Notes: generated by a model not told the origin, from the letters alone. Positions 12,875 to 23,420 are shown, numbered from the stretch's first letter. The stretch: 64,000 nt of DNA from Agapanthus africanus (GCA_030015575.1 CM057342.1:614821348-614885347); one strand, 5' to 3'. Numbers and translations are program-made.

Positions 12875-13432
12875 GGGTAAACTAGGGTTTAGGGTAGGTG
12901 AATGGTTGTGAAGAAAAATGTATTAAATTGTATTAAAATTATGGTTTAATGGGATTTTAAAGAGCTCTGTTAAATTGCAGAAAATATAAAGTGTACAGGG
13001 GTTTAGGGAAGACCAAGAGGCAGAACTTACATTTTGGATAATCGGCGATCCAGCCGAGTCCGGCAGGCGGAGGCGGGCCGAGTCGGTCGAGTCGGCCCCG
13101 GGCTCGCCGCCACGTGTCCCTCGTCGCTTGGTGTAGGCACTGGGCCAGTTTGTTTTACATGTGTAGTGGGGTTTTTATGAGTTATGCACGTGTAGGCTCT
13201 TGGGTTTCTAAAAATTTAAAAAGAAATCAATATTAAAAATAATGTGGATGATGGAATTTGAACTCTGATGTTTTGGTTCAGCAGTGCAAGGTATTACCAA
13301 TGAACTACAAGCTTCTTCTTGCTATTAAAAAGCAAAACAAATTTATAACTTGCGATCAGGCAAAAATACCCCTTTCTATATTTTTTGAAAAAATTGTACA
13401 GAAAGTTTTACAGAAAGTTTATGATTGTTACA

Positions 13433-14663
13433 ATAATTAAATACTTGAGGTGTATTTTGAAAATATATCAAAACTACTTTTACATAAACCCCCCTCAAGT
13501 TATATTAAATTACAATAAGGACCCTAGTAAATATAAGTTTAAGCGGGACTAATTCTCTTGAGCCTCGAGGAGCCGGAGAAAGTGGGTGCTTTCCTATCTA
13601 AGGTAGACAATCTAACAATGGTGTTATCAACACGGTGATTGTCTTGGAAAAAGACACAAATCCTGCCTTCCATGTGCAGCAGTTACCGATAACTTCAAAA
13701 CAATCAGGACTTCAATTCTGTTTAAAAGTCTGACTCAGTTCGAGTCATGGTCAATTTTGAAATCAATCTGACTTGAATTTGATTCAAGTATAACTCCATT
13801 TCAATATGAAGCCGTGAATACCAAAATACAATCTATAACAACATGAACATGACAGAACCGAACCATGGATATATTCCGTTTACATGACTATCCATTTATA
13901 TCCATTCCGTTTACTGATATCATGGTTTCGGAAATTCTTCCATTTACCACAATACTATACAATTAGTACAATCAATACAATCAATACAATATACATTACG
14001 GGGTTTATAAAGGGGTAGACTGTTACGGAACATGTTAAAGGTGGCACGAGGTGGTCACTTAAGACGTAATTACATCCATGCCGTTGTTCTGTAGTATTTT
14101 CGACAGAGCCTTGTACTACGGGTTACCAAAGTCCACGCTGTAAGTTGGATTCCTCTCGTATACACTGGCATATTCTGTACCAAGCTACAAACAACTGCGT
14201 TAACATTATAATCAAACATTACTAGTTATAGTCTCTTTATGTCTATTCTACTTCTCCCTTTCTTTGGGACTTACCGAGCGATTGTTCGCTGACGACATTC
14301 CTTTTTCTCTTTTTTCTTTGGAATGTTGTCAGGTGGATCGGATGCACTAGAGTTCGAGACCAGCCAGGAGCACTTGGAGCAGTTCACAGAAAATCCTGAG
14401 CATTGACTTCACTTGTACATACTTTCATTTCAGTTATGCCACTATTTAGGCATTGCTTTCCATTCATGTATTTACATTTCCAGTTGTACTTGTAAAGAAT
14501 TGTTAATAAATAAAAGTTGCTGTTCAATTACATCTATTGTCATTTTTCTTGTGTACATTTACCTTATATTGCTTAGATACTCTTAGCGTGTTTACTTCTG
14601 AGTAAATACGTCGCGTGGCCCGTCGCGTCTCCTTACCGTACACCGGGAAGCGAGGCGTGACAG
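13433..14663 (+). repeat. G1 5' LTR, segment 3 (3' end of LTR)
   Basis: Continues the G1 LTR after S1 and ends GGCGTGACA at 14663. The first part matches 17920-18680 of the 3' LTR. The last ~470 bp is the part missing from the G1 3' LTR because of the S2 junction. Confidence 0.92.
14505..14510 (+). terminator. Candidate poly(A) signal in G1 LTR
   Basis: AATAAA followed by a second overlapping AATAAA in an AT-rich stretch ~155 bp before the LTR end. The equivalent of the G3 left LTR reads on the minus strand at 25439-25444. Confidence 0.45.
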
Positions 14664-14671
14664 GTTTTGTT

Positions 14672-14680
14672 GGCGGCCCA
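14672..14680 (+). other. Candidate primer binding site of G1 (not tRNA-iMet)
   Basis: Eight bases after the LTR the sequence reads TGGCGGCCC. G3 has the same bases at the same distance. TGG fits pairing with a tRNA CCA end, but the usual initiator-Met sequence used by H, A, B and D is absent. The tRNA is unidentified. Confidence 0.45.
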
Positions 14681-14748
14681 TGCAGGTCAGCTCTGTATGG
14701 ACATGCAGGTCGGTTCTGCATGGACATGCGGGTCAATTCTGCATGAAG
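14680..14748 (+). repeat. Three 23-bp tandem repeats after the G1 primer site
   Basis: Units 14680-14702, 14703-14725 and 14726-14748 follow the pattern CATGC.GGTC..(T/C)TCTG.ATG. G3 has two units at the equivalent place (about 31254-31300). Confidence 0.8.
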
Positions 14749-14867
14749 TCCTAAGCAATATAACACAAGAATCAGCAACTAAAAACATTATTTATAATTC
14801 ATATTCCTTGAATCTTACAATTTCATATACTTTGAATCTGTCCTAACCTTATTTTTGTTTCAAGGTT

Positions 14868-16137
14868 ATGGATTCTCCAAACAACACCAGCACCAATTTC
14901 AACAACACACCACCACCTCTACGGCTCACGCCTACCGTCGTTGCTCTAATCAATGAGCAGGCGGTACTGCTTGAGGCAATCCGCAGCCTCCTGGAAGGAC
15001 AGCAGCAGCAGACTGCTATCTTACTGAACCGTCCAGAAGCGGAAGCGCCCGGAGTGAAGCAATTCCGGGCACTGCACCCAAAACAATTTTTAGGAAAAGA
15101 GAACCCCCTGGAAGCTGAAGAATGGGCTCAGAGTGTTGAAGATGACCTGGCAGCGGCACAAGTGCCAGAGATCGCTTGGGTTCGAGTTGCAAAGCCGCAA
15201 CTCAATGACAATGCCCGATTGTGGTGGAAGGCGGAAGAAAGTCGTCTTGAACTACCTATCGAATGGAGGACATTTTGCGACATGTTCGACGCGAAGTACT
15301 TCCCTGAGACTTCCCGATTTGATATGGAACAACAATTCATCCATCTACAACAGGGTTCGATGTGGACCAAATCTGTGGATGAATATGATGCTGAATTTAC
15401 CATGCTCAGTAGGTAAGATATGTCTCAATGTTCGATTTTCAAATATCACATACTACACAGCTAACACAAGAGCGTAACAGATTTGCGGCCCATCTCATAC
15501 CGACTGCTGAGATCAGGGCTAGAAGATTTCAGCAAGGGTTGGACCTAGAAATCCAAGCTTCCTTAGCTACAAAGGATTTCCCAACCCATGATTTATCTTT
15601 GAAGGCTGCCCGAAGATATGAGGCAGTAGTGAAGAGGAAGGGCGGACCTCAATCTGCCGGAGTGAAGCATCCTGTCACTCAAATGGCAGGAGGAGCATCT
15701 TCAAGGCCAACTGTTGAACTCAGGAGACCGGAAGAAACCAATAACCAACTGAGTCCAGGTTTTTTCTTCTACTGGAAAAAGGGATGGGCACTTTTGGAAG
15801 GACTGTAGGCACGCAAAAGACATGTACTTAGTTTGTGGCGCATCCAATCATAGAATTGGAACATATCCTTATAGACGCAACACAGTTTCAACTCACAACA
15901 CTCATCCGCAGCGGCCAGCTATCTAGGCTCCTGCACCTCGTCTTGCTTTCCCAGCTCCATCTCCACGTGGACCTCCTGCACAGCCTAATCGCCAATTCCA
16001 TCAGGCACTGAGGAACATGCCTCGAGGGCAGATAAACATGCCCTAAGTACAGAGGAATGTGCCTCCAGCTAGGAGGAATGTACCTCAGCGTCAGGCTTTC
16101 TTTTTAGCGGCCGAAGAAGCCGAGACTGTGGACCAAG
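14868..16137 (+). pseudogene. G1 gag (two exons, one frameshift)
   Basis: Encodes the Gag (capsid/nucleocapsid) protein. ATG at 14868 opens 181 codons plus two bases to 15412. The frame then stops unless 15413-15480 is spliced out, after which it continues ...LSR|FAAHLIPTAEIRARRFQQG, the conserved gypsy gag core. Exon 1 holds the WWKAEE and FDAKYFPE capsid motifs. In exon 2 one extra G near 15778-15783 shifts the frame just before the zinc knuckle. After compensating, there are two more stops (TAG near 15925, TAA near 16043), each explained by C to T. The knuckle keeps GH and the last Cys but has lost the first two Cys. The coding part ends at a GGTAAC splice donor (16137/16138). Known family role, broken copy. 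Confidence 0.85.
15413..15480 (+). other. 68-bp spliceosomal intron in gag (G1)
   Basis: Boundaries are AG|GTAAGA and GTAACAG|A, with a perfect plant branch-site match CTAAC at 15461-15465, 16 nt before the acceptor. Removal joins codon AG|A (phase 2) and restores the gag core. Without splicing the frame ends at the TAA two bases into the intron. G3 has the same 68-bp intron (30520-30587). In H the homologous codons are contiguous. Confidence 0.85.
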
Positions 16138-16295
16138 GTAACCTTAATAATTCCTTCACCTCTCTTTCAATCTTACCAAAACTTTCGCATTCTTTCGTTC
16201 TTCCAAATATTTTTCATGCACTATCAATAGTTCTATCACTAAATTTCTTGAATCTGTTACACTTTCCTTCTACAAAATTCGAGGACGAAATTTTT
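16138..16295 (+). other. G1 remnant between gag and polypurine tract
   Basis: Begins with a GTAACC donor equivalent to the start of intron 2 in G3, then pyrimidine-rich sequence, then the 3' end of the interior with AATTCGAGGACGAAATT at 16276-16292. All of pol is missing between. I cannot place the deletion point exactly. Confidence 0.6.
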
Positions 16296-16310
16296 ATATG
16301 GAGGGTAGAA
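16296..16310 (+). other. G1 polypurine tract
   Basis: ATATGGAGGGTAGAA directly precedes the TGTAACA start of the 3' LTR. The same purine tract precedes the LTRs of G2 and G3 on the minus strand. Confidence 0.85.
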
Positions 16311-18680
16311 TGTAACAGCCCTAAACTTTCTGTACGAATTTTTTTCAAAATATAGAAAGGAGTTCCTTAGCCTGAGCACAAGTTATAAATTTATTTTCCT
16401 TTAAACAGCAAGAAAGCACTTGCAGCTCATTGGTAAAGCCTTGCACTGCTGTGACGTAATCCCTGTGATCGAATCCCCCCAGCCACATATTATTTTTATT
16501 GTATTTTCTTTTAAATCTTTTAGAAGACCAACAGTTTACACGTGCACTACACGTAAAATGAAAAGACACAAAATAAACAAACATGTGCACTGGGGTATTT
16601 GAGGCGACAGAGACACGTGGCGAGAATCCCAGCCTGACCTCACCAACTCGACCGGCGAGATGTTGGGTTAGACCGACACCGTTGGGCCCCCCGTAGGGGA
16701 TGCTCCCCAAAATTTAACTCCACACCCCTTAGCCTTCCTCCTTAACCCCTGTACTGTTTGTTTTTATTAAAAATAAACAGAGAATTAAAAAAGGTCATTA
16801 AACCAAAATTTTAATACATTTTTAATTCATTCTTCTTTACCCCAAAACCCTAATTTTCCCTATAAATACCACACTCCATTTCACCCCTCCTCACTCAGAA
16901 TTTCATTACAAAAACACAATAAAATTTCCAAGTCCTAAGTTGTGCAAGTGGAGTTAGCAAAGGATGAAGTTCCGACGAAGTTTCGAGGAGGTTCCGACGA
17001 TGAAATGACACCCCGACGGTAGCTTCCTCTCTCTCTTCTCTTGTTTTCTAGCCAGTAAGTCCCCTCTCCCCTCCTCTTCTTCTATTCTAAAACTTTCATT
17101 TTTTAAAACCCGACGGAAGCGGAGTTACTCCGACTTCCAATTCGTTTTTATTTAAAAAATTCTATTTTTCTTAAACCATAAAATACCATACTCTCATATA
17201 ATGTTTAACAAATATAAAGAAACACATTAGAACAAGTTTCATCTCAAAATAATTCATGTTGCAATCTTTATCTCATTTTTACAGAAAAATACCACAATGT
17301 TTACAAACGATATTGTTATACACTTTTACCGTATTACCTTTAGAAAACTCACGAGGTAATGACCTACCTTATCACAGCACACATTCATGACGTACCACGA
17401 TTTAGTTTTGGACAATATTTGTGGAAACATTACGAGTTACAATAAAATCCCTAAACTATTACAAAACCGTTTTTCTTTAAAAAAAGTGTTCATTACTTCC
17501 TTACAATTGTGCCTCTACAACCCACTTTAGGGAACCCCGATCGGGATGGTGTGGGTTATCGCACGTTCTTGTTCCTAGTAGAGCGAGATGCAGACCTCCG
17601 CAAGGAGTATTCGATCTCGATGGAATTTTTAATTCTATTTTTAAGAAAATGAGATTTCTACAAAAATAAATAAAATTTATTTTTATTAAATATATAAATA
17701 CATATATGAATATTATCAAAAGATCTATTTTAATATATATTATACAAATACTCCATATTTTCTAAATCAAAGGAATCACAATTATATGAAAGTACCATTT
17801 CAATACAATACAATTCCAATTTTTCATTAAAATTCCATTTACAATGAACACTAGGTTCTGCTCATTAGAAATTTCACTTTTATAAAATCTACATCTATGA
17901 AAGACCATAAAGACGATAATTAAATACTTGAGGTGTATTTTGAAAATATATCAAAACTACTTTTACATGAAACCCCCTCAAGTTATACTAAATTACAATA
18001 AGGACCCTAGTAAATATAGGTTTAAGCGGGACCAATTCTCTTGAGCCTCGGGGAGCCGGAGAAAGTGGATGCTTGCCTATCTAAGGTAGACAATCTAACA
18101 ATGGTGTTATCAATATAGTAATTGTCTTGGAAAAAGACACAAATCCTGCCGTCCATGTGCAGCAGTAACCGATAACTCCAAAACAATCAGGACCTCAATT
18201 CTATTTCAAAGTATGACTCAGTTCAAGTCATGGTCAATTTTGAAATCAATCTGACTTGAATTTGATTCAAGTATAACTCCATTTCAATATGAAGCCGTGA
18301 ATACCAGAATACAATTTATAAAAACATGAACATGACTGAACCGAACCATGTATATATTCCGTTTACATGACTATCCATTTACATCCATTCCGTTTACTGA
18401 TATCATGGTTTCGGCAAGTCTTCCATTTACCACAATACTATACAATCAGTACAATCAATACAATCAATACAATATATATTACGTGGTTTATAAAGGGGTA
18501 GACTGGTACAGAACATGTTAAAGGTGGCACGAGGTGGTCACTTAAGACATAATTACATCCATGCCGTTGTTCCGTGGTATTTTCGACGGAGCCTTGTACT
18601 ACGGGTTACCAAAGTCCATGGTATAAGTTGGACTCCTCTCGTATACACTGGCATATTCTGTACCAAGTTACAAACAACTG
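16311..18680 (+). repeat. G1 3' LTR, truncated at its 3' end
   Basis: 2,370 bp from TGTAACA, matching the 5' LTR pieces. The final ~470 bp (matching 14190-14663) is replaced by solo LTR S2. Confidence 0.93.
16861..16868 (+). promoter_or_regulatory. TATA box of G1 3' LTR
   Basis: TATAAATA within CCCTATAAATACCACACTCC, followed by CT-rich leader sequence. The same box is found on the minus strand in G3 (27542-27549) and S1. Confidence 0.65.
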
Positions 18681-20654
18681 TGTAAGTCGATGTCGCGCAC
18701 CAGGCGGGTTCACGCGGAGGCGGAATACGCAAAAAACAATTTTTACGGGCTTCGCAACACCAACTAAAATTTAGGATTGATACTTAAACCTTAACTAACT
18801 ATACTTATATGAGGTTCTAACTACTATAAAGAAAGTTATAACTTCGTCTACTTGTCCTTCGATTCTTGTTCTCCTCCTCCTCTTCTTGAGCTACTCGAAG
18901 AGTGTACGGATCGCGCTTGATCGTCGGCCTCCTCGCGTCAAAGATGATCCACCCGAGAGTGTGTATATTGAGCTCCTACCTCTAAACTGAAGTAACTAGG
19001 GTACCTAGTATGCTAATCTAAGTAGCCTAGAAGATGTAGAGAGTGATTATGGATTGATTAGTCTCAAGAACCTTAGGTTTCTCAACTCATGAAACAATTA
19101 GGGTTAGATGAAGAAGAAGAGATCTTATAGGAGAGATAGTGTTGAGGATGGAATCAATAATGAATGGCTAATGTTGATAACTATGAAGAAAATTATTTTT
19201 CAACAATAATAATAAAATGCAACCATGCCTCAATAGTCATCCTATGAGTCACTAAGTAGCCATGCTTCATTTATTGCCAAATAACACCTCATACCTCCAC
19301 CTCATTAACCATTTAACAAAAATGGTTATACAACAAATGAGGTGTCTTCTTCTAGAATCACTCTTGCATAAATTACAAGAATATCCCTCACCGTATATAT
19401 ACAAACTCGTATCCGTATTTCGAAAAATTCGAATACAAAGAGACGAAAATAATCCAATAATCTAATACTAAGATCTAGTTTAAACCAAAGCCCACCAGTA
19501 TTATCCGCCCGATCATCATCCGTGTAGCCAGTACACGTATGTGATCGAAACCCTGCTATAAAACCATATGACCTCTACATCATTTCGTCCAAAGCAGAGA
19601 AACCCTCTGTGTGGGACTCTAAAGACTCGACAGTACTCTTGCAGTGGGTTTAACCACAAGCGCGTCAGCGGTACTAGCTGCACGTAACGGCTACCCAGGT
19701 ACATGTTGAAAAGAAGGCCGACGAGCAAACTCGTCCGAACTCCTTCCGAGCCTGTCCGTGACAATCTCCATGCAGTCCAGTCTGTTCATCTCAGAGTATC
19801 GCATGTGAGGTCTAGGGAGTGGAAAACGTTAGACCCTTAATAACCAGACAAGCCGTGTCAATGTGGCTCAAGACCATCCGAGAATCTACTGGTCCAACCA
19901 CCAGTAATTCTCAATCCGCCCTGGCCAGGGACTTATGATGTTGACCAACCGATCACTGGGCGACATCGACTCCCTATACCGGGAGTGACGAATCCCCAAC
20001 AGTCGCTCGTTGCCTCCATGTGGCTCGGACTGTACCCAACTAAAACCTGTTTGCACGACTCAGTAGAGCCGTGGTAGGGTAGTAATCAGAGCACAGTGGG
20101 AACTCACACGAGACTAATGACGACCTCAAGTCTTCATACTATCTACACTCTGTCACTAGAGAACTGCTATCTGACGCTAGGTATAATACCATCTAGCCAG
20201 TCCTCAGTGAGTCCTGTCCGGTGTACTCATACCCTGTGAGCACCTGTATACAATCTTAGGTGCACCTCACCAATGGTTACGGGACCAATCCATTGCACCT
20301 CGTCAGGGTCTAGATATGTATACACTAGTCTACTTTGGAGTATCGATACCTAGTTTCGATACTCCTGCGACTAGGGACACTTTAAAGATGTGCCTATCGA
20401 CTACCCAGCTCCCACAAGTATGACTGCCATCACGTCGCCGGTAGTTAAGCAAAGATCCTAAAGGCTCTACTAACATGCATTAGCGATACGTTAAAAGAAA
20501 TATACACACACGTTGAAGTAGAATCAAACCAGATAACATACTATCATATTGAGCAAGACTGTTATAATATCTGTGTATATATCCCAAGCTTCCAAAATGT
20601 AATGTACAATCCAGTATTATACAATAATGGCCTCTAGGACATATAACACTAACA
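18681..20654 (-). mobile_element. Solo copia LTR S2 (D family), non-matching flanks
   Basis: A 1,974-bp LTR reading TGTAAGTCG...CACTAACA, homologous to the D right LTR 39016-41085 and in the same orientation as D. The left flank is G1 LTR (AACTG) and the right flank is an inverted LTR fragment of G2 (GAAGG), so there is no target duplication. This fits recombination between two copia insertions in different hosts rather than within one element. Confidence 0.85.
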
Positions 20655-21079
20655 GAAGGGACGAGTGTGCATGGAGCATTTTGGGCTTGATCCGACCGTC
20701 CCCGCCGGTCCCTAGGCTATTTTGGCCGGTCGATCTTGAGGCATTTTCCTCGAGATTCATGCCATCTGATCAACTCTCTGTTTACTCCATTTTCCACAAG
20801 TTTGATTTTTCTGAACTTTTCATTTCCCCGTGTATTGCATGTGCAACCTTTTAGGCTTCCAAAAAGTTAAAAATAAAAATAAAAAACAATAATTGTGTCT
20901 GATGGGAATCGAACACACCGGCTATGTCACAGCAGTGCAGAGGTTTTATCAGTGAGCTACAAGTTGCTTCTTGCTTTTATTTAAGAAAAATAACTTATAA
21001 CTCAAACTCAGGCTGTAATGCTCTTTTCTTGTATATTAAAGGGAAAATTTTTCTGTACAAAGATTTCAGAGTCGTTACA
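20655..21079 (-). repeat. G2 3' LTR fragment
   Basis: Ends TCGTTACA at 21079 and matches the ends of S1 (13432) and G3 (28110). About 2.4 kb of its left part is missing at the S2 junction. It includes the conserved block around 20927-20990 (TCACAGCAGTGCA). Confidence 0.88.
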
Positions 21080-21096
21080 TTCTACCCTTCTTATAA

Positions 21097-21116
21097 AAAT
21101 TTCGTCCTCGAAATTT
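21097..21116. other. Palindromic AAATTTCGTCCTCGAAATTT motif (G2)
   Basis: A near-palindrome just inside the polypurine tract. Equivalents are at 16276-16292 (G1), 28129-28148 (G3) and 44224-44243 (H). Confidence 0.7.
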
Positions 21117-21152
21117 ACATTTACATAGGGACTAATTTTCAAATAGTTAAGG

Positions 21153-21913
21153 CTATCTTGCACGCATGTCTTCTTCTCGTTCCCATGTTGATTCTCCTGG
21201 CGAATCTTTTCTCCATATCACTCGGACCAAGTTTACTTCCTTGTTCCGTAACGTTTTCACCTTTCGGTCCAAGATCTCAACTGGTTGTTGCTCGCAGATT
21301 AGGCCAGTCTGTACTGTGAGCTCTGAGTGATCGAGTATATGGCCGGGGTCGCTCATATATCATCGTAGCCGGGATATGTGGAACACATTGTGCATATCTT
21401 CCAGTGAGGGTGGTAGTGCTAAACGGTATGCCACTTCTCCAACTCGTTCGAGTATGTCGAACAGTCCTATATATCTTGGACTTAGCTTACCCCTCTTGCC
21501 AAAACGGATCACTCCTCTGTTTGAAGATATCTTTAGGAAAATACAGTGTTTATGTTGGAACTCCAGATGTCGACGCTTTGCATCTTCCCAATGCTTCTGT
21601 CGGTCTTTAGCTATGTGCATTCTTTCCCTGATCGTGCGAATTACGTCCACAGTTCCACGATCATCTCTGGTCCAAGGAGTTCATTATCACCGATGTCGTC
21701 CCAACTTAGCGGTGAACGACACTTCCGTCCATAGAGTGCTATGAATGGTGCCATTCCAATGCTTGCCTGATAACGGTTGTTGTATGAAAACTCCACAAGG
21801 TGTAGGTGATCTTCCCACGAGCCTCCGAAGTCTAACATACAGGCTCTTAGCATGTCTTCCAAAATCTGAATTGTTCGCTCGGGCTGTCTATCCATTTGTG
21901 GATGATACGCCGT
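21153..21913 (-). pseudogene. G2 integrase C-terminal part and chromodomain-like tail
   Basis: The minus strand encodes, in pieces, the end of the integrase core (YHPQMDRQPERTIQ, containing the catalytic Glu; LEDMLRACMLDF), the GPY-type region (RGVIRFGKRGKLSPRYIG; ALPPSLEDMHNVFHIS), and the ILDRKVKTLRNKEVNLVRV...GESTWEREEDM tail of Tekay-like chromoviruses, which targets insertion to chromatin. Frames 21641-21895, 21360-21650 and 21153-21356 are separated by stops or shifts. The N-terminal core lies beyond S3 at 23421. Confidence 0.88.
21909..21913. repeat. Target-site duplication of S3 (GCCGT / GCCAT)
   Basis: GCCGT at 21909-21913 and GCCAT at 23421-23425 differ by one transition. Removing S3 and one copy rejoins the integrase frame at ...FSM|AYHPQ. 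Confidence 0.85.
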
Positions 21914-22356
21914 TGTAGGGTGTTTTTCGTCACCCCATTGAGATGGGAATACGCGTCTCTTGTTAGGCGCATTACAGATTCCCCCTGCCTAGGGTAAGCC
22001 GGGGTTTATTGATTGTGGGGATTCGAATCTTCGGCAGCCGCAGACTAAGCTGCCATTAATTATCCCTCGCCTTTGAAGCGAAACAACCTCTGATTGACGG
22101 GTCAACTAGTCATGCGAACTCAATGTGCAATGTGCGTATGTGTGTCTTGAGGGGTTTTGGATATATCGGAGGCCTCGCAGATTTTACGAGGGTCCCGCTA
22201 CCTGGATAGCAGGCTGGGGGTCAAGGGGGCTAGCAGCCCCCTTACGGGGTGCAAGGCAGCACCCTGTTAGAATTTTTTTTAAGGGGAATGTGTTGTGGAG
22301 TGTGTGTATATATAAAAAAAGGGAAAATAGCGTCCAAAGGTTGCGTGGATGCCAAC

Positions 22357-22480
22357 GCCTCACGCGCTTGGCACGCGGGCGCCTGGCGCCTCACGCGCTT
22401 GGCACGCGGGCGCCTGGCGCCTCACGCGCTTGGTACGTGGGCACCGGACGCCTCACGTACTTGGTACGCGGGCGCTAGGC
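22357..22480. repeat. 31-bp GC-rich tandem array in S3
   Basis: Four units starting at 22357, 22388, 22419 and 22450, each beginning GCCTCACG(C/T). The first two are nearly identical and the last is most diverged. The open frames here are repeat artefacts. Confidence 0.93.
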
Positions 22481-22515
22481 ACCCGCAGGAGAAGAGAGGC
22501 TTAGCCCCAGGATTA

Positions 22516-22705
22516 GGAGTTAAAATCCGAGGGACTTTTGGAGTTAAACTCCTAAAAAAAGGATCTTTTGTGGAGTTAAACTCCTACAAGATCTGGATTT
22601 TGAGCTTAAACTCTTTTGAGAACTTAGATCTTGGAGTTGAACTCCTCAAAAATTGGTTTGGAGTTAAACTCCCAAAGAAGGGATTCTTGTTCGGAGTTAA
22701 ACTCC
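22516..22705. repeat. Array of GGAGTTAAACTCC near-palindromes in S3
   Basis: Seven copies start at 22516, 22540, 22572, 22602, 22633, 22660 and 22693, spaced 24-33 bp. Variants keep the two arms. A related AGAGTTAAACTCT lies near 22957. Confidence 0.9.
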
Positions 22706-23420
22706 CAAAAGATTTTCGGAGATGATAAAAGGGGATCCCTTTCTTCTCCATTGAGCCTTGGATCTTCTCTTGAGCCATAGATCTTCCCGGAATAGGATTT
22801 TTGGAGATGAGACTCCTTCTTCCTCCTCTCTGTTGGCTGGATCTTGGGAAAAAGGAGGGAAATACTTAAAATTCTCCCCTTTTATGGATTTGATGGCAGA
22901 TCCGAGCTCCCCTTCAAGGGTTTTATGGTGAAAAACTATTTATTTTTGGAAAAAGAAGAGTTAAACTCTTGATTTAATTCAAAAAAAGATAAGAAGGTTT
23001 AGAACCTTGAGGAAGGAGAAGGAAGGAAAAAAACTCCTAATTTTTTAGGGTAATGAATTATTGTCTATCATTTCATCATCATGTTTGCCTTATATAGGCT
23101 TACAGATTTACCCTTAGCTCCTTGGGCTTTACAAAATGGCATTTTGCCCATCCCATGCCTCATGTGCTCATTTCTTTTGCACATGAGCCATGGGCTTCAC
23201 AAAAATTTGGCTTTTTGCCCATTTATTTTACATTCATGCATGAAAATTACATCAAACTTATTTATTACATAATTTTCTTCTTGGCATGGAGGAGCTTGGC
23301 CGCTTCTTGTTTGGTCTTGATTTGGGAATAGGCCCACATGGCATGGGCTAGGCCCCATTTGGCTTGGGGTCGACTTTGATTTTGACTTAGTCAACCTGGG
23401 TGTAATTTTTGACCCCAACA

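Larger units (their letters stand above)
10522..13432 (-). mobile_element. Solo LTR S1 (G-family gypsy), inverted
   Basis: A complete 2,911-bp LTR reading TGTCACGCC...TTGTTACA on the plus strand, so it is opposite to G1. Flanks are ATAAC (10517-10521) and ATAAT (13433-13437), a 5-bp duplication with one transition. It is homologous to the G3 left LTR 25298-28110. No internal region is present, so it is the remnant of LTR-LTR recombination. It inserted into the LTR of a member of its own family. Confidence 0.93.
1..18680 (+). mobile_element. Ty3/gypsy element G1, gag-only, interrupted
   Basis: This is a plus-strand LTR retrotransposon that the window enters inside its 5' LTR. The 5' LTR survives in three pieces (1-477, 10467-10521, 13433-14663) separated by element A and solo LTR S1. 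The internal region 14664-16310 is only about 1.65 kb and holds leader, gag and polypurine tract. Protease, RT, RNase H and integrase are absent. The 3' LTR starts at 16311 and is cut at 18680 by S2. LTR termini are TGTAACA and GTGACA. Gag resembles that of G3, whose pol and integrase tail suggest a Tekay/Del-like chromovirus. The element is either an internal-deletion derivative or a TR-GAG-type non-autonomous element. Confidence 0.9.
21914..23420. mobile_element. Solo LTR S3, third LTR family
   Basis: 1,507 bp with TGTAGGG...CCCCAACA ends and a 5-bp target duplication, inserted in the G2 integrase. It is unrelated to the other LTRs here. It contains a 31-bp tandem array and a palindrome array. 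A CCTATATAA box on the minus strand (23090-23098) hints that transcription runs leftward. No coding sequence is credible. I call it a solo LTR from its ends; the parent family is unknown. Confidence 0.75.

Noticed and set aside
18676..18680. AACTG as a target duplication of S2
   Set aside because: The right flank is GAAGG, and the two flanks belong to different elements.
22516..22705. CRISPR-like spaced palindromes
   Set aside because: A plant nuclear LTR context, variable short repeats, and spacers too short and similar.
22249..22725. 158-codon open frame in S3
   Set aside because: It is made of the 31-bp tandem array and palindrome repeats. No family resemblance and an LTR context.
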